This document shows positions 11,693 to 24,275 of a stretch of DNA of 64,000 bases, one piece after another. The stretch is from NCBI GenBank assembly GCA_958510875.1, contig OY294067.1, positions 100,732,010-100,796,009 of the forward strand. The letters run 5' to 3'. Source of the stretch: Endomychus coccineus (lineage: Eukaryota; Arthropoda; Insecta; Coleoptera; Endomychidae). A model generated the notes under the pieces. That model ran no database searches and was not told the origin of the DNA. It worked only from the letters and a program-made list of their open reading frames with translations. Position 1 is the first letter of the stretch, and the number at the start of each line of letters is the position of its first letter. The translations under genes and the position numbers were made by a program.

Positions 11693-13760
11693 TATAGATG
11701 TAGGTATATCTTCAACTTTATAAATGTGTACAACTTCTTCTTCTTTATTGTGTTCTCAGTTCCAAAAGATTTGTTCAAAATTTTTGTTATTGGGTCAGAT
11801 ATATTACCTCTTGAAGATAATATTAGGTATACATCCATTTTATCTATTCCACCTGCAGCATCTCTGTTGAAGGCTCCGATAATATCATCAATAATCTGTA
11901 GGTGATTCACAGCTATGTATACTAGTTACTGAAGTTTCAAATATAGAACAAAGATATTAATTGTTCAGTGTTTCATTATTTTAAAGCAGGTAGTCCAAAT
12001 TTTTAACAATTTCAATTTTGATTTTGTTCAATTCATTATTACCATATACACACATTTTTCTAGGATTGCAACAAATTTGTTTTAACTTTTTTCTTTTCAT
12101 TTTTCTTATTTTTGACTTTGTTTCCGAACTTATTATTGAAATAATGTATTTTCTTTTTAACTCAAGTTTTTGATGATCTTCAAACTTTATATGTAGTCTT
12201 TTTCAGTTTACATTCACTTATCAAATTTTTGTTAATCCACTCTGTCTAGGCTTATAGTCTTTACACTAATCTCTTAAAATCTCCGTAGAAGATCTTCCGA
12301 CAAATTTCATTTTTTCAACTACAGTCTTTGGGGTGAGATTGATCACCAAGCTGCATTTCCTCAACTTCAAATCCAGCGGGAAAACTGCCTATCGCCTCCA
12401 GGTTGGCGTAGCTAAAACTCGCTAATACGCTGTATTATGTGGTACCAGCTTCAATGGTATTGATATTCAGTCTCTATTATTGAATAAACTGATGACATGG
12501 CACTATTTACTGACGATTCTGAATGCCATATTCTAAAATGCAGTTCTATTTTATTTGATGGGGTTTGATTGATCGCACATACAGAAAAAGACTGATGAAA
12601 ACGTCAACGTTTCTTAGGCGGATGTCACGGCAGAAACTGATAATGTTATCAGTTTTCTGTGAGAGATCATGCTACGACAATACAAAATGAAATTGGGTTC
12701 ACGAAGAAGTGATCGTGTAAATTGCACACAAAGGCAGAGAATTATTCGGTGCACCTATAATACGAGAAGAGAGCGTTGTCGACTCTAGTGACACACAGTA
12801 TATTATCCGAGTCGAAGTTAGTTCTGTGTCGATCGAATATTTCGATTCGTACAAATATTGCCAGTTGCTCTGTGACGTGCTCTGGATATTGAGAGACCGT
12901 CAATGTGGTCTCTTCTGTTAGATATTTGTTGGTGAGAAGACACGTCTGTATATTTCTGGGTTCTGAACGGGTAATGTTGTGTAAACTTATGGTTTAATAC
13001 CAGAAATCTGAGATTTTCCTTCCGTTTGAATCCATAACATCAATCGTCATTCTAGATGATAATTGTGTATTCGAATGATGGTACTGTAGGGGGATTATAA
13101 CCCACATTCATTCACGCTGGGAATGCCACAAACGGTGGAAGGAACGTGGACATTGATAGTTAGTTTGGAAAGGTTCGTACCTTATGTTATAGAGTTTTTT
13201 CCAAGAGCTTTTTTACGAATTTTCTATAAGTCTACTGGACCATTTCCGTGAGGTCTGTTGGATAATTGAGGCAAAGGTAGATTTTTAATTGAGTAGGTAC
13301 CCCGCTAATGATTATAGCCCATGTCAAGGCAGATTACAAGAACCCTTGATTAGATGGGAAGTATGAATTCACAAATTCAAGGTCAGGCTATACGATAGAG
13401 TCAATATTTTCATAATTTTATTGAATATCACAAACAGTAAACTTCAGTCACACCTGGTACGAGTTTTTTATTTTCCTATATTTCAGGCTAAGCGAACTTG
13501 GATCTTCGGGTGTTTGAATTCCGAGTCAATATTTGGTATATTGTTTGGTCTGAAATAACCTGAAGCACAAAACTAAAATCTCAAGACACATCTTCATTGT
13601 ATCTGTCGGCAATCAAGCGATAAAACACAATGTTGATTATCTACAGGTGAGCGAAATTTGATTTTAAATTAGCACTCGAATGGGTGAGATCCCCTTACAT
13701 ATTGGCGCTGTAACGGTTTGAACCCTTACAAAGATATGCTCATTATGACTGTTCGGTGGT

Positions 13761-13835
13761 GTGTTCTAGCGCTTCGTTCATGTGTTCTAGCGCTTCGTTC
13801 ATGTGTTCTAGCGCTTTGTTCAATGCTCTAGCGCT
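13761..13835. repeat. 21 bp minisatellite (~3.5 units)
   Basis: The unit GTTCTAGCGCTTCGTTCATGT is repeated twice exactly, then with small changes (CTTTGTTCA, GCTCTAGCGCTTCTT). It happens to be translated as MCSSASF repeats in one frame, which is a consequence of the repeat and not evidence for a protein. Confidence 0.85.
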
Positions 13836-14075
13836 TCTTAGTGGAGAGAGGGCGCCACCCAAGAAAAGGAGAGAAGCGACACGAACATTGTTTGACAGTT
13901 TAATTTTTGAATTATCTCAATATCAAAACGATTTATGTAACATTATACATTTCATAAAATTAGAAGTTGTATATTTACATAACTCGCAACACATTTTTCA
14001 ATGACTCAGCAAATTCATCATAGACAGCTATAGGATATTCAGTCTTGCGAATTAAGAGCTATTAGGATAGATTTT

Positions 14076-14804
14076 TCAGTTTACTTCATCGTTATCATCT
14101 TTACAATTAATATAACAAATATTGTCTATTTTTTTACAATTGTTTGATTTATGTGGGCCGGCGCAGATTTTACATATTATTTTAATACGGCTTATTCCTG
14201 AGTTATCATAATAAATTATTACAGTCCCAAATTTTTCTCATATTCTAATATTTATAAGCCTGAAAGTCTGCCACCTATGTACAGCTTTTTCCCCGACGTT
14301 ATCCCTAATACATGTTTGAGTCTACTTCAATGGAAGCGGTGTTTCATCTTTTTATATTCAATATTTTCTATGTAGGTCACATTCAAATATGTCAATACGT
14401 AGATGCCATTTCTCTGCACCATCTTTAAGCGTGGTTCCATAAATATTTCAACTGTTCCTTCAAATCTTGAGAAATTGCTGATACCTCCGCTTTCTCCTCA
14501 TCTTCTTACTTTATTCTTATAATACCTCTTTTGCCTTTTTCATCTTCATTAGAAGAAATGTATATTTGTTCTTTATTCATAATGTCGAAGACATTCACTC
14601 TAGATGTCTCTACAACTCTGTTGATTATCTGCCGGCTTGTAGGTATTCTTTCAGTATCGAATTTTTGTGATCTGCTTTTGTAGAATCGTTGGATAACTAT
14701 TTTCAGTTGATTTATTCAATTTCCTGTGTTTTGCTTTCCTGGAATTCGCTTCCGGTTTTGATCAGCTCATCGTTCCAGTCCATCGTTTGTTCATCAGCTG
14801 ACAT
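14076..14804 (-). pseudogene. Retroelement gag/LINE ORF1-like protein with zinc knuckle, broken
   Basis: From the ATG at 14804 the minus strand reads MSADEQTMDWNDELIKTGSE and later KTQEIE, then accumulates stops. Near the 3' end it recovers IKIICKICAGPHKSNNCKK and IDNICYINCKDDNDEVN before a stop at 14076. The C-x2-C-x3-H-x4-C spacing with AGPHKS, followed by another Cys pair, is the knuckle pattern of non-LTR ORF1 (Jockey/CR1-type) and some gag proteins. The middle is too decayed to assign. No RT partner follows on the left. Confidence 0.5.
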
Positions 14805-15544
14805 TTTTGCCAATAAGATATCATTTTTTGTTGCATAATAATTATAAGATTTTGACATGAGAAACATTTTTTCATTTGATGCACCTCACTCGTACCACTA
14901 CGGCCATACCCTTGTTTTCTTATAACATACTGCTTATTTATGCTAATAAAACGGTTTTACGTAATCATTTTAATAACTAAATTAGTCTGACATTTTCGGA
15001 GGTCACATAACGAAGGTATTTAACTATTGAATATTAGAAATAGATAATTATAAGGTTCACTTGGATACAGGAAATTTGAATCCGTAATAACTGGCGCTGT
15101 CAGGTATTTACTTGGAGAGCATAAATTAGGAGTGAAAGAAATAATAAACAGAATAAATTGTTTCAGAAGACCGAAATCAAGATTCCCTGTCTCTAAGTCA
15201 CAAGTCTAGGTTAGTAGGATATTTGTGGGTTTAGTTTTGGATGTAATAACATAAACTGAACACATGGAAGAAGATTCTGTCAAGCGATAATTCTAGGTTA
15301 GTAGGTTATTTGTAAATTTAGCATTATGTGAAAGTATAAGGGATCATATTTCATCTCCGTGTCAATTTTATGATAGTAGTTCATTTCTAAGTTTATTTTT
15401 GAATGCAATAACGTTGACTGATCACAACGTTAAGGGAAGTATTTTGTTATTTTCGGATGGTAGGTAAATTTTATAGCAAATATTATCTTCAAGTGACAAT
15501 TTTAGGTTAGTAGGTTATAATAAAGATTCTTGACCCAGTATGAA

Positions 15545-15845
15545 TTATATATAAAAATTCTTGGGAAATAGGTCACAATAACACTCTGTTTTAAAATTTT
15601 TGTCTTTACGCACGTTTTGCTGTGTTATAATTCCGATTTCATGTTTCTGTTCGTTTTGGCGACGTTGGCATTTAAACGAAATTTGTGCGATAAGGACGCT
15701 TTGTGTTAATACAATTATTTCTAAGTAATCAGGTTATTGAAGTAATAAGTCTTCTGATGATGGTCGTGAGACCGAAACGTGCGTAAAGACAAAAATTTCA
15801 AAACAGAGTGTTATTGTGACCTATTTCCCAAGAATTTTTATATAT
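15545..15845. mobile_element. Short Penelope-arm element with ~70 bp inverted ends
   Basis: About 300 bp inserted in a TAGGTTAGTAGG repeat array. The ends are inverted copies: AATTCTTGGGAAATAGGTCA at the left and TGACCTATTTCCCAAGAATT at the right, continuing to the inverted GTCTTTACGCACGTTT / AAACGTGCGTAAAGAC. The inside matches the arms of the Penelope-like element at 48.3-50.2 kb (AAACGAAATTTGTGCGATAA, AAGTAATCAGGTTATT). It has no ORF and can be read as a non-autonomous, retrozyme-like or solo-arm derivative. Confidence 0.7.
15749..15790 (+). ncRNA. Type-I hammerhead ribozyme motif (small element)
   Basis: Parts in order: stem I strand GTCTT, core CTGATGA, one extra U, stem II GGTC-GTGA-GACC, core GAAA, minimal stem III CG-TG-CG, then cleavage triplet GTA and the other stem I strand AAGAC. 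Stem I pairs 5 of 5 and stem II 4 of 4. Very short stem III is characteristic of hammerheads in Penelope-like elements. The unpaired U between CTGATGA and stem II departs from the usual CUGAUGAG and may lower activity. Found by reading the fold; no activity is known. Confidence 0.7.
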
Positions 15846-17246
15846 AGTTAGTAGGTTATGTCTTACTTTATTTTTGGATGTAATAACATTAACTGAATAC
15901 AACATAAGAGAAAGGTATAGTATCATCTGGCGGTAATTTTATATTGGTTTGTTATCTGTTAGTTCATTTTTGGATAAAAGGTCATTATTAGAGCAGATAA
16001 GATGGCAAAAAGGGGTAAAAATCAGAAACTGGCGAAAATTCTTTGCATTCCTTCATTAAATAATGCGGTTAGACGGAGCTGTCTACTGTCTATTGCCCGC
16101 CATCCATGAATAACCTCATCATGCAAATTACCCCTGAATCCATTAGAGAAAAGGTTGAATGTAGTTAAAATTGCAGAATTACCGAAAAATAGTTCTGAGA
16201 CACTATACCAACTAAACTCGATAATAATTATTCTCGGACATTTCAATTATGGAATCGAGAGAATAATCAAAAAAGCAAGTTGCCTTTTGAATCTATTATT
16301 TGGATAATCGAAAATATGATTCAGAAATCGTACCCATAGTATTCTAATAACTTAATACATGTTGACGGAAATTATAGCAAGCTCATACGTAATCATTTTA
16401 ATAAATAAATTAGTCTGATATTTTCGGAGGTCACAACATAATGAAGGTATTTAACTGTTGAATATTGGAAATAAATAATCATATGCTCCACTTGAATACC
16501 GGAAATTTGAATCTGTAATAATTAGCGTTGTCAGGTGTTTATTTAGCGTAAATTAGACGTGAAAGAATTAACATTCACTTGGTATTCATAAATTGTTTCT
16601 GAAAATCAAAATCTAGATTTCCCATGTGGCAATCAGATCATCACATAATACGATGAGCCTAACACCACCTGGAAATTTCAATTTGTGTAACCTGGACTAG
16701 ATAATGAATCATGCAAGACATGCCTTTCCATCAGTAGAAAATACTTATGGAACTCTATCATATGATATAGATCGATATGTATTTCCATTACGCTACTGTG
16801 ACAACATAGTTACAAGAAAAAATATTGAGATAATCTGTTCCTACCAAATTCAAGTGTGTGATGTTATTTAAACAAATCACGGAAATACTTTTATATATCC
16901 GAGGCCGCCAAAGAACCTCAACACTGAAGTAAACAATGTTTATAATAAATACGCATAAGCACCCAAAGGGCAACAGCATTTCTATAAATAAACATACATT
17001 GATACATAGATACCGAATGCGTTAAATAGGTCACGAATGAATAATACCAACATTATAAAATGTGCATGCGGTCAAGTACCAGACGTTCCAAGCAACCTCG
17101 ATAGACAGGTCTTCAAGAGTATAATGAAAGTGCTAGTACTGCTTGCTAGTAATAGTAACGTAGTGTTACATAAGAATGATAAATCCTGTTGTTCAAGCCC
17201 TCCAGCCACTACATAAAAGTGTTGAAGATATACTCACTGTACTCAC

Positions 17247-17353
17247 TTCTTAATGCAGTGGGCAGCAGTTAAAATCCATTCTTGTGAAATCAGAACTCCT
17301 CCACACCAGTGACCCAAGAATCCAAATTGTGGATGTAGCAGTTGCAAGGAGAC
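17247..17353 (-). CDS. Serine protease, coding exon 3 (catalytic His)
   Basis: On the minus strand, an acceptor ending tattatgtag| precedes [19 protein letters not shown], then [16 protein letters not shown], ending in phase 2 at a strong donor (AA|gtgagtac). HWCGGVLI and LTAAHC are diagnostic S1 motifs: His in TAAHC is the first catalytic-triad residue, and the two Cys form the conserved His-loop disulfide. The phase-0 start continues exon 2 as WPWQ-VSLQ, the expected S1 order. It is only 107 nt long and has no in-frame ATG, so ORF tools miss it. The Asp (DIAL-like) and Ser (GDSGGP) exons were not seen to the left and presumably lie outside the window. Substrate and biological role cannot be judged from these exons. 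Confidence 0.92.
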
Positions 17354-18044
17354 CTACATAATATGAAATATATATATATCATTCTGAAAAAGCAACAGAG
17401 TTGTCATAAAGCTATTATGTTCACAGATCATATTGAAAAGTTACCCGAGTATTCATAAAGACGCCAAAATATTCATACTTAGTTTGTCAAATTGCATTAC
17501 GATTGTGAATGTCGTAGAAGCGTTGATGACTTCAACGCTCAATTGACCTCGTTATCTTTTATTATTATTCAGTAAATTCAGAGTATGTTCTGTATCAGAA
17601 GACTCAATGCAGTCTGCCAAAAATATTTTGGAGATTATAGTGCTGAGAATGGAAACTTACATACCTCATACCAGTAATCACCATCATCTAGTGAATCAGG
17701 GTTCAATAAAATTTGTTATGGGGCCGTCGCTCCAAAATAAATTGCATACCGTCGTTGGCATAAGACCATTTTTGGAAACCAGAACATCATATGTTGAGAC
17801 CATCAATATCCACAATCTACAATGAACGCATCGAAAGAGACATATACAGTGCCAAAATAGTTCGTGTTGGTCTCTCGCAAAGGCAACAGGAGAAAATTTC
17901 ACTTCCAGGTAATTTTCTCCCCTATTTGAAGATGAAGAAACACATGCTATAACAACACTAGAAAAAGTCCACTTTTTTTCCTGAAACGTTTGCAGCAAAT
18001 TATTATGAATTGTTCTCATCGCTGCCATTATTATGCATCGTTCT

Positions 18045-19190
18045 CAAAATCAAAAACTATGGGGCCAGACGATATTCCACTTCCTGTTTTCAGAAAATGT
18101 GATCCAGGACTAACAACAGTTGTTTACCCTTTGGTACAAATTTGATGTGTCCAGCTAATTCCAAAGATGGAAAGAAAACCCATCTCAATAATCATAGATT
18201 CATTGAACAACTTTATGTGATCTCTCAAGTAATGAAGAAAGCACTATCGAGACCATCCAAAATCTAGAGAACACAGAAATCATGAATGACCTGAAACATG
18301 CCTTTCGTTAGCAGAGATCAAAAGGAGTTCCATCAAGTTTTCTCTCAGATAAATCACTCCATCCACAGTTTTGCAGAGGATGATACGGATGAGACCGCTT
18401 TTTCATCGTAGAGCATCTAATGATCTAATGATTGCAGAAGATCCAGACAAAAAAGGGAAGAAACAATGAATGACGATCTGGGAAGAAATTCGAAATGGGT
18501 ATCCAATGATCTGGTAGAGTTTAATGCAACCAAAACTGAAACTTGTATCTTTGTCAGGGAGAAGGATCCTATAATCCCTAATATGAGGATGGCAGCTATT
18601 TCTTTAAAGTCATACGTTTCCATACTCGGTATCATCACCAAGGACAGCCTCTCTTGGAACAATCATGTGAGTACCATTGTAAAAACTTCTTTATAAGAAC
18701 TTGGCTGTCTGTCCGGTACCAAGTATTATTTCACAACCTAACAGCTTCTCATAATCTATTTGACCTATCCTGAAGCATCATTCATAAGTTTGATATTCAG
18801 TTCCCAAACATATGCTGAAGCTTTTAGATTATATTCAGAAGTGCGCTGTTTTTCTGGTTGGTGATGCCTCACTCCCTTTTACAACATCCTAGAAAGGTGA
18901 GCGATTCTTCCTTTTCTATGAACATTTTCATGCTCGGCGTCCATCAGAAATCTTGTTATCTTATTACAAGGTAGGCGAAATAGACGAGCTCAAGCTGGTA
19001 ACCCCTTCGTTATCATTCTCGTGACCTGCCGGACTTCATCATACCAGACTTAATTTTTTCATAATGCGAAGTTGTAAAGCAGTTTGCTCAGCTAGGTCTT
19101 TCCGTATGCCTTCAACCTCCAAACCTTCAAGAAACATTTCAATGCCTATCTGCTCACTGAATGGAACATCATAGGTTTACCTCTCGAGTA
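18045..19190 (+). pseudogene. CR1/Jockey-type LINE, RT to 3' end, degenerate
   Basis: Fragments in order and shifting frame: KSKTMGPDDIPLPVFRKCDP (start of the RT domain, about 18050); SFAEDDT in place of the catalytic FADD (about 18365); DDLGRNSKWVSNDLVEFNAT and KTETCIFV (about 18470-18560); SYVSILGIITKDSLSWNNHV (about 18610); LDYIQKCAVFLVGD (about 18820); and FPYAFNLQTFKKHFNAYLL plus TEWNI (about 19105-19165), the characteristic C-terminal tail of these LINEs. Many stops and frameshifts. Same family as the minus-strand pieces at 29.5 and 57 kb. Confidence 0.8.
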
Positions 19191-22100
19191 ATCAAAATAC
19201 AAACAAGGTAGATAACTAAAGATAAATATGGTCTCAACATCCATCTGCATCAGAGTAGCTTCAGTTACTAGATTCACTGATATTGTAAAATCATCGTCTG
19301 GGATTACGTCCAATGAGTTACAAAAAATGTTATTCGATCCTTACTCCAAAAGTTCATTATGACAAATATGCTTTTATCCAACTGAGAAGTAAGCTCCGGA
19401 TTTCAAAATGTACCACTTCCATAAGAGTACATCTGTCTGAAACTTTATCGGACGCTTTCATGAAATCCATATGAATGATATTAACTGGGTGACCAGCTGC
19501 GAGCTTATGTGTCCAACTATTAAGGGACCCATTTTGCTACGTTTCTCGATATTCCACAACGTACATTGTCATAACATTCTTGAATATTTGAGGACTGATA
19601 TAGTTAGTATGTGGATGGATCCTTTTGCAATGTCTAGCACTAATAATAGATATTCAAGTGTGGGCAACATGTTTCACGTTCTCTAGCTTATACTAAACGT
19701 TTTCATTATTATCTTAATCTCTAACGTCCAGTAAGGAAAGCACTGAGCCATTTGGTGTCGTTCATGTTCAAAATAGCGAAGTAGCGCTACTGATTCTCGG
19801 TAGTTGCTACTTAACTACTTTGGCATTCCGCACACTATTTTATTTCTAAAAACAACAGTTTGCGATCTTAAGATAGAACAGCACAACACAAATAGTACCA
19901 AAGTAAAAGCTCATATAACCTAGGAAAAATAACTATTAAGAAATAAAACGCGGCAACCGACAAGTTCGCATTTATGCTGCAAACCATATAGCAGAGAATA
20001 ATACGCACGGAATTTAAAATTCATGAAAGTCAGTACTGAAGTTCGTACAAACAGAAACAGATGTACGTCGTCGTTGATGTAATTGATTTCGCGCAATCAT
20101 ACAAATCTAACATATAAAACTAATTTAATACTTTCGTTCATTTCTAATATCCACACACATTTTAAGATTGGTATTGTTCACGATGCTGTCAGTTAGTGTG
20201 TTCTCTTTCTTGAGGTTATCTATTTATATAGGTACTCACAGTATTTATAGTTTACCAGAGCATATATTTTATTGTGATTTGTACTTATTATCCTTTATAC
20301 TCTCATAATATCAAACCTTATTATTTCCAGAAGAATTGTATTGGTGTCATTATTAAACTAAAGAATGAGTAAATAATGAGAAGTGAAATCTCTAGCACCT
20401 CCTTTGATCATTAGACACCAGTTTCAATGGCCTTGAAGCGCATGGTCTTTTGAACTGGATATTCAAATCAATTGAATCAGCCGAATTAGAGGAAAGGAAC
20501 CATAGAAAACTAACCTACCCTGATGACTCTAGCTACATACTACGCACTAACTACAAACATTAGATCGTGCGTTTTCCAAGTCGTTGAAAACGTATTACTG
20601 CGACTCTTGCATTCGTTACAGAACATACTCTAGTCGTAAGCTAACTAGACTACAGTTTGGTAAACTCTTTGAAGAAGGTTAGTCAAGAGCGGCTGCCGTA
20701 CCAAATGCACTTTCAGATCAACAAGTACATTCTCATTCAAACCAAATGCTAATCCGGATTATTCATCCATGAGCATCGTTCAAATAGTTGATCCTAACCT
20801 TCGTCACCCTCAGCCTGATCCTTCCACTGATCAACGACCAACAAGAAGCAAGTGCTCAAATCAATAATTGTCCATCCAACCTCACTCCAGACAGACTGTT
20901 ACATTGAATCCAACCAGTAACCTCCACATTCATTAACGTTTGAAAATGTGGGAGAAGTATTGCGGAAATTCTAACTCCAGAAGACAGACCAAGAGGGAGG
21001 ATGACTTGATTAGATATATCACATGTGAACCCCTGCTGCATGAGGATTGCAGGTTGTGTTATTTGTGTGGAAAACATTCAAACAGATGAGATAACTGATA
21101 TCATTTGCCCATCTGACATGGTCTAACTATCCTTCTATAGGTGATCCGTCTCACCTACATAGTGGAGGACATTTGTAGGGCTGAAGAAAAGATTTTTTTT
21201 CATTCATAAGAATTACATTTTTTAGTTTCTCTGCTAACAAACCCTTAATGGTTTCCCTAATTGTTACATAACTTTGTTATTTGTTCTTATTTGTCAAAAT
21301 AAAAACTTATAAATTTTTTTTTGAAAATGTGGTTCATCTCTTTTCGAATTACCCTCCTCTTATATTATCAATATCATTTAATTTGAACGCCGTAAGAATT
21401 TATAATTTTTTTATAAATATTTCAGAAATCCTGGAAGGGTGATTTAAAGCATTAACTGTATCTTATTCCTTTTGGGAGCAAATGAAAAGCTACTCTTTTA
21501 TGGTTCCGGTAAATTTTTCAGTATATTGGAAAAATAGGTTTTGAATGATCCCAGTTGATATTCAAAGTGTAGAGATTTTAATTTGACTTCCAAAATCGGA
21601 TATTTATAGGATGGTGTGTATTGAACCATACACCGTTGATGCATATTTTGAATAAATATGATATACTAAGAGCATTTTATCAATTTTCCATTTATTTTAT
21701 ATGCGTTTCAAATTTTTGTGTTCTTTTCAATTATTTTATTATATCCTGTTATTATCTATAACAATTATTATTGTGAAGATGAATTCCTTTCTTTCCTTCT
21801 TTCAATAATGCAGGAACCTATTAAAATTGATATTTGTTGGAGAAACTTGAAAAAAAATTCAATATAAATCGAGTACTTATAGAAAAACAATATTATGATA
21901 CTGTACAAAATACTTTCTGGTTGCATTCAGGTAACGTGTAGCTTTTTCGAATTCAGTCAGAGTTTGAATGTTACAGCGCTATGTACTTTTTTATTTGGAA
22001 AATTCAAAAACTATTGCGAATCTAGATAAGATTGTATCATCAAACTCACTCTCGATTTCGACCAAGAAGCGAAAAATGCAAAAAATGGGGTTTTCATATC

Positions 22101-23287
22101 CAATAAGAAGTTGATATTCACTTCCGGCTATTCCGGAGATTTTAAATATTTTAAAATTGTAGTTTCTTTTTTCAAAATCATCTTAGGAAAAATCCATGAC
22201 GATATTGCTTTCAAATCTGGATATACGTCTATTATGTTTGTCTTCTTTTCAAAATTGCGTATTATCATCAACTAATATCTGGCAATAATATTATCCCAAT
22301 GATTGACTTTCCCTCCTATTGATTTTTAACTATTTAATTTGTTTATGTTGATGACGTTTTTATTTAGGCAGATGCTAGCATCATCGCATTCTCTATTTTC
22401 TTCAATATTAATTAATTCTATAACAATCTGAATCTCAAATAGGTACCAGTGTAGATGTATATGTGGAAGTGAGTACGATAACTAGACCGTCGAGCTGTAA
22501 AGTGGAATTTGGCAGATAAATATTGATTCTCGAATTTTTCTTGTAACAAAATTTGGTCAAATTGCAGCTGAGGATTGCATAATAAGGGACCGAAATAAAG
22601 GTTTATGTGACGGTTAATACCCTGTTTATTTTCATGGTTTGGAATCATTCCTATATCATACACATCATGTGATGCTACTTGAGTAACTAATAACTTCTGA
22701 TTAGGATATGAATACTGTAGAACTATCAGATAATTATGTAATATTATGTATGACATTTTATGACAAACTGTGAAAATAAATAAACGCCAGTCTAGTGTTT
22801 AATTCGAAATTGTGTAAAGAAGGATCACATTTATAAGATGAGGTATTATAGATAAAGACGGTGATGAAGCTAAATGAATACCTGTCATTCCATATTTTGA
22901 TATAATTTCGAAAGGAAATTGAAAAGAACATCCAAGCAAGAGAATCTAGCGATCCGGGATTTTCATCTCAAAACCAATATAAAAACGTTGCTACCTGAGA
23001 TCGTTTCAGAATTGTCATCTATTTTCAGCTACATAAACTTGTTTCAAGTATAGCTCCCCTTTGTGTGTAGGTAGATGTATTTATATGGGATGAAATTTAA
23101 ATCAAGAGAAGAATTACAATGATCATCACAGATTTTCAATATTCTCTTGCTCTTATTATAAACAGTTCACCGATATTTGTGGGTTCCACATGAACCTTGA
23201 ATTCCTAGTTATTGAGCCTGTAGATTGTAAGGAATCTTCCGAAATGGGTTTTTGTTTCACATAGAGGACTCATTCCATTACATTGTA

Positions 23288-24275
23288 CAGGGATATCAAA
23301 AATTATCTTGGTCAAGGGTGGTCGTGGAATCTAAAACGTGTGTTTTACTTTACGTTTGGAATAATTATGTCACTGTCACACTGACATTATCAATAACCTA
23401 CAAATTTGATACCTATTCATTTTAGTTGTAAAACAATAATGAACTACAAATTAAAAATTATCTTGGTTAAGGGTGGTTGTGGAATGTAAAACGAAATGTT
23501 AACTTTGAACCTTTTACAAGGTCGCAATAGCCACGAACGGGGTCGAAAACTGTTTTAAATTGGTTAATTTTCGATAAATCGATTGACGTTCACGTGAGGA
23601 GCGCGTAGCTCGCGAGTTAGAAAAGTGCAACTCTTCGGAACATAGAACGTCTTTACGAGGACTTTTCGCATGCGGTTTTCACTCCACGTCATTAGTTTGT
23701 GAACGGGGCCAACTAAATAGCATAGTCTCGGGCCCCAAAATGTCGATTAAATAGGAAAATTCAATTAAAATAGAAACAGGTAGTCTCAGGTCTCAGCTAC
23801 ACGCGTCTAACGTGCGACGTACCAAAGGGAATTTTCTAGCTACTAAAATATACCTAAAAGCGGTTAAAAGCTAGCGGCCTATAGTCGAAAACACTTCATT
23901 ACAACTGGCGCCGGCCGCACGGGGCATAAAACGGCCCCGAATTAACAAGGTAAACTCTAACTGACGCGTAGCGAGCTTCTCGAGGCATATGTCAAAATGA
24001 TTACGTTTGTAACTAATTACATAGGACGTCTGGCGTTCATGCAATTGTGTTTTTATACAATTCGAAGCTTCTAATTTCGATAGGACACGTGAAAATTCCG
24101 GAGTCTAAAGCAATAGAGACTTCTGAGTGTTATAACATTCATATAAAACTGCGAAATTTCTCACTCTTAGAAACTTCTAATTAATTAATTTGACACAAGT
24201 TTGGAAAACGTAAAGTAAGACACACGTTTCAGATTCCACAACCACTATTGACCAAGATAATTTTTGATATCCCGG
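23288..24275. mobile_element. Non-autonomous inverted-repeat element with CpG-rich interior
   Basis: The left end GGGATATCAAAAATTATCTT is matched by the inverse at the right (AAGATAATTTTTGATATCCC), continuing for ~70 bp including ACGTGTGT and ACTTTACGTTT. Flanks are GTAC on both sides, so the duplication is either TA or GTAC. A second partial copy of the left end (AAAATTATCTTGGTTAAGGG) starts near 23452. The interior 23510-24010 is unusually rich in CpG (for example GGCGCCGGCCGC near 23907) against the AT-rich surroundings. No ORF; superfamily not assigned. Confidence 0.75.

Larger units (their letters stand above)
14957..16640. repeat. Repeat block: ~240 bp flanking direct repeats around ~90 bp units
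   Basis: The segment starting CGTAATCATTTTAATAA at 14957 recurs at 16389, similar over ~240 bp (TTTTCGGAGGTCACA, GGAAATTTGAATC). Between the copies a shorter unit is repeated, recognisable by TAGGTTAGTAGG at about 15207, 15292, 15500 and 15846 and by GATGTAATAACAT-like words after it. The last interval is interrupted by the ribozyme-bearing element at 15545-15845. Confidence 0.7.
1..17246 (-). other. Probable intron 3 (or further) of the serine protease gene
   Basis: Sequence downstream of the exon 3 donor at 17246. The Asp and Ser parts of an S1 catalytic domain must follow in the complete gene, but no GDSGGP-like or DIAL-like exon was recognised here. The stretch is therefore most simply read as intron, unless a small exon was missed. 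Listed transposons occupy much of it. Nothing is recognised in 170-550, 2660-3840, 4935-6400, 8480-10370, 11700-13750 (apart from a somewhat GC-richer patch around 12600-13100) or 16650-17240. Confidence 0.5.

Noticed and set aside
12600..13720. LTR with primer-binding site (TTGGCGCTGTAACGG near 13706)
   Set aside because: The region is somewhat GC-richer and the word resembles a primer-binding site, but I found no second LTR copy, no polypurine tract and no pol fragment nearby.
15595..15790. Type III hammerhead closing through the long inverted ends
   Set aside because: GTCTTTACGCACGTTT at the left could pair with the 3' strand, but the stem I that this would require does not form; the compact type I fold fits better.
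20690..21120. Coding-like stretch with Cys pairs on the plus strand
   Set aside because: Slightly higher GC and a CxxCxK-like reading, but stops in all frames and no motif order I can tie to a family.
22418..22756. 112-residue minus-strand ORF
   Set aside because: Composition is that of translated AT-rich DNA and no motif is recognisable.
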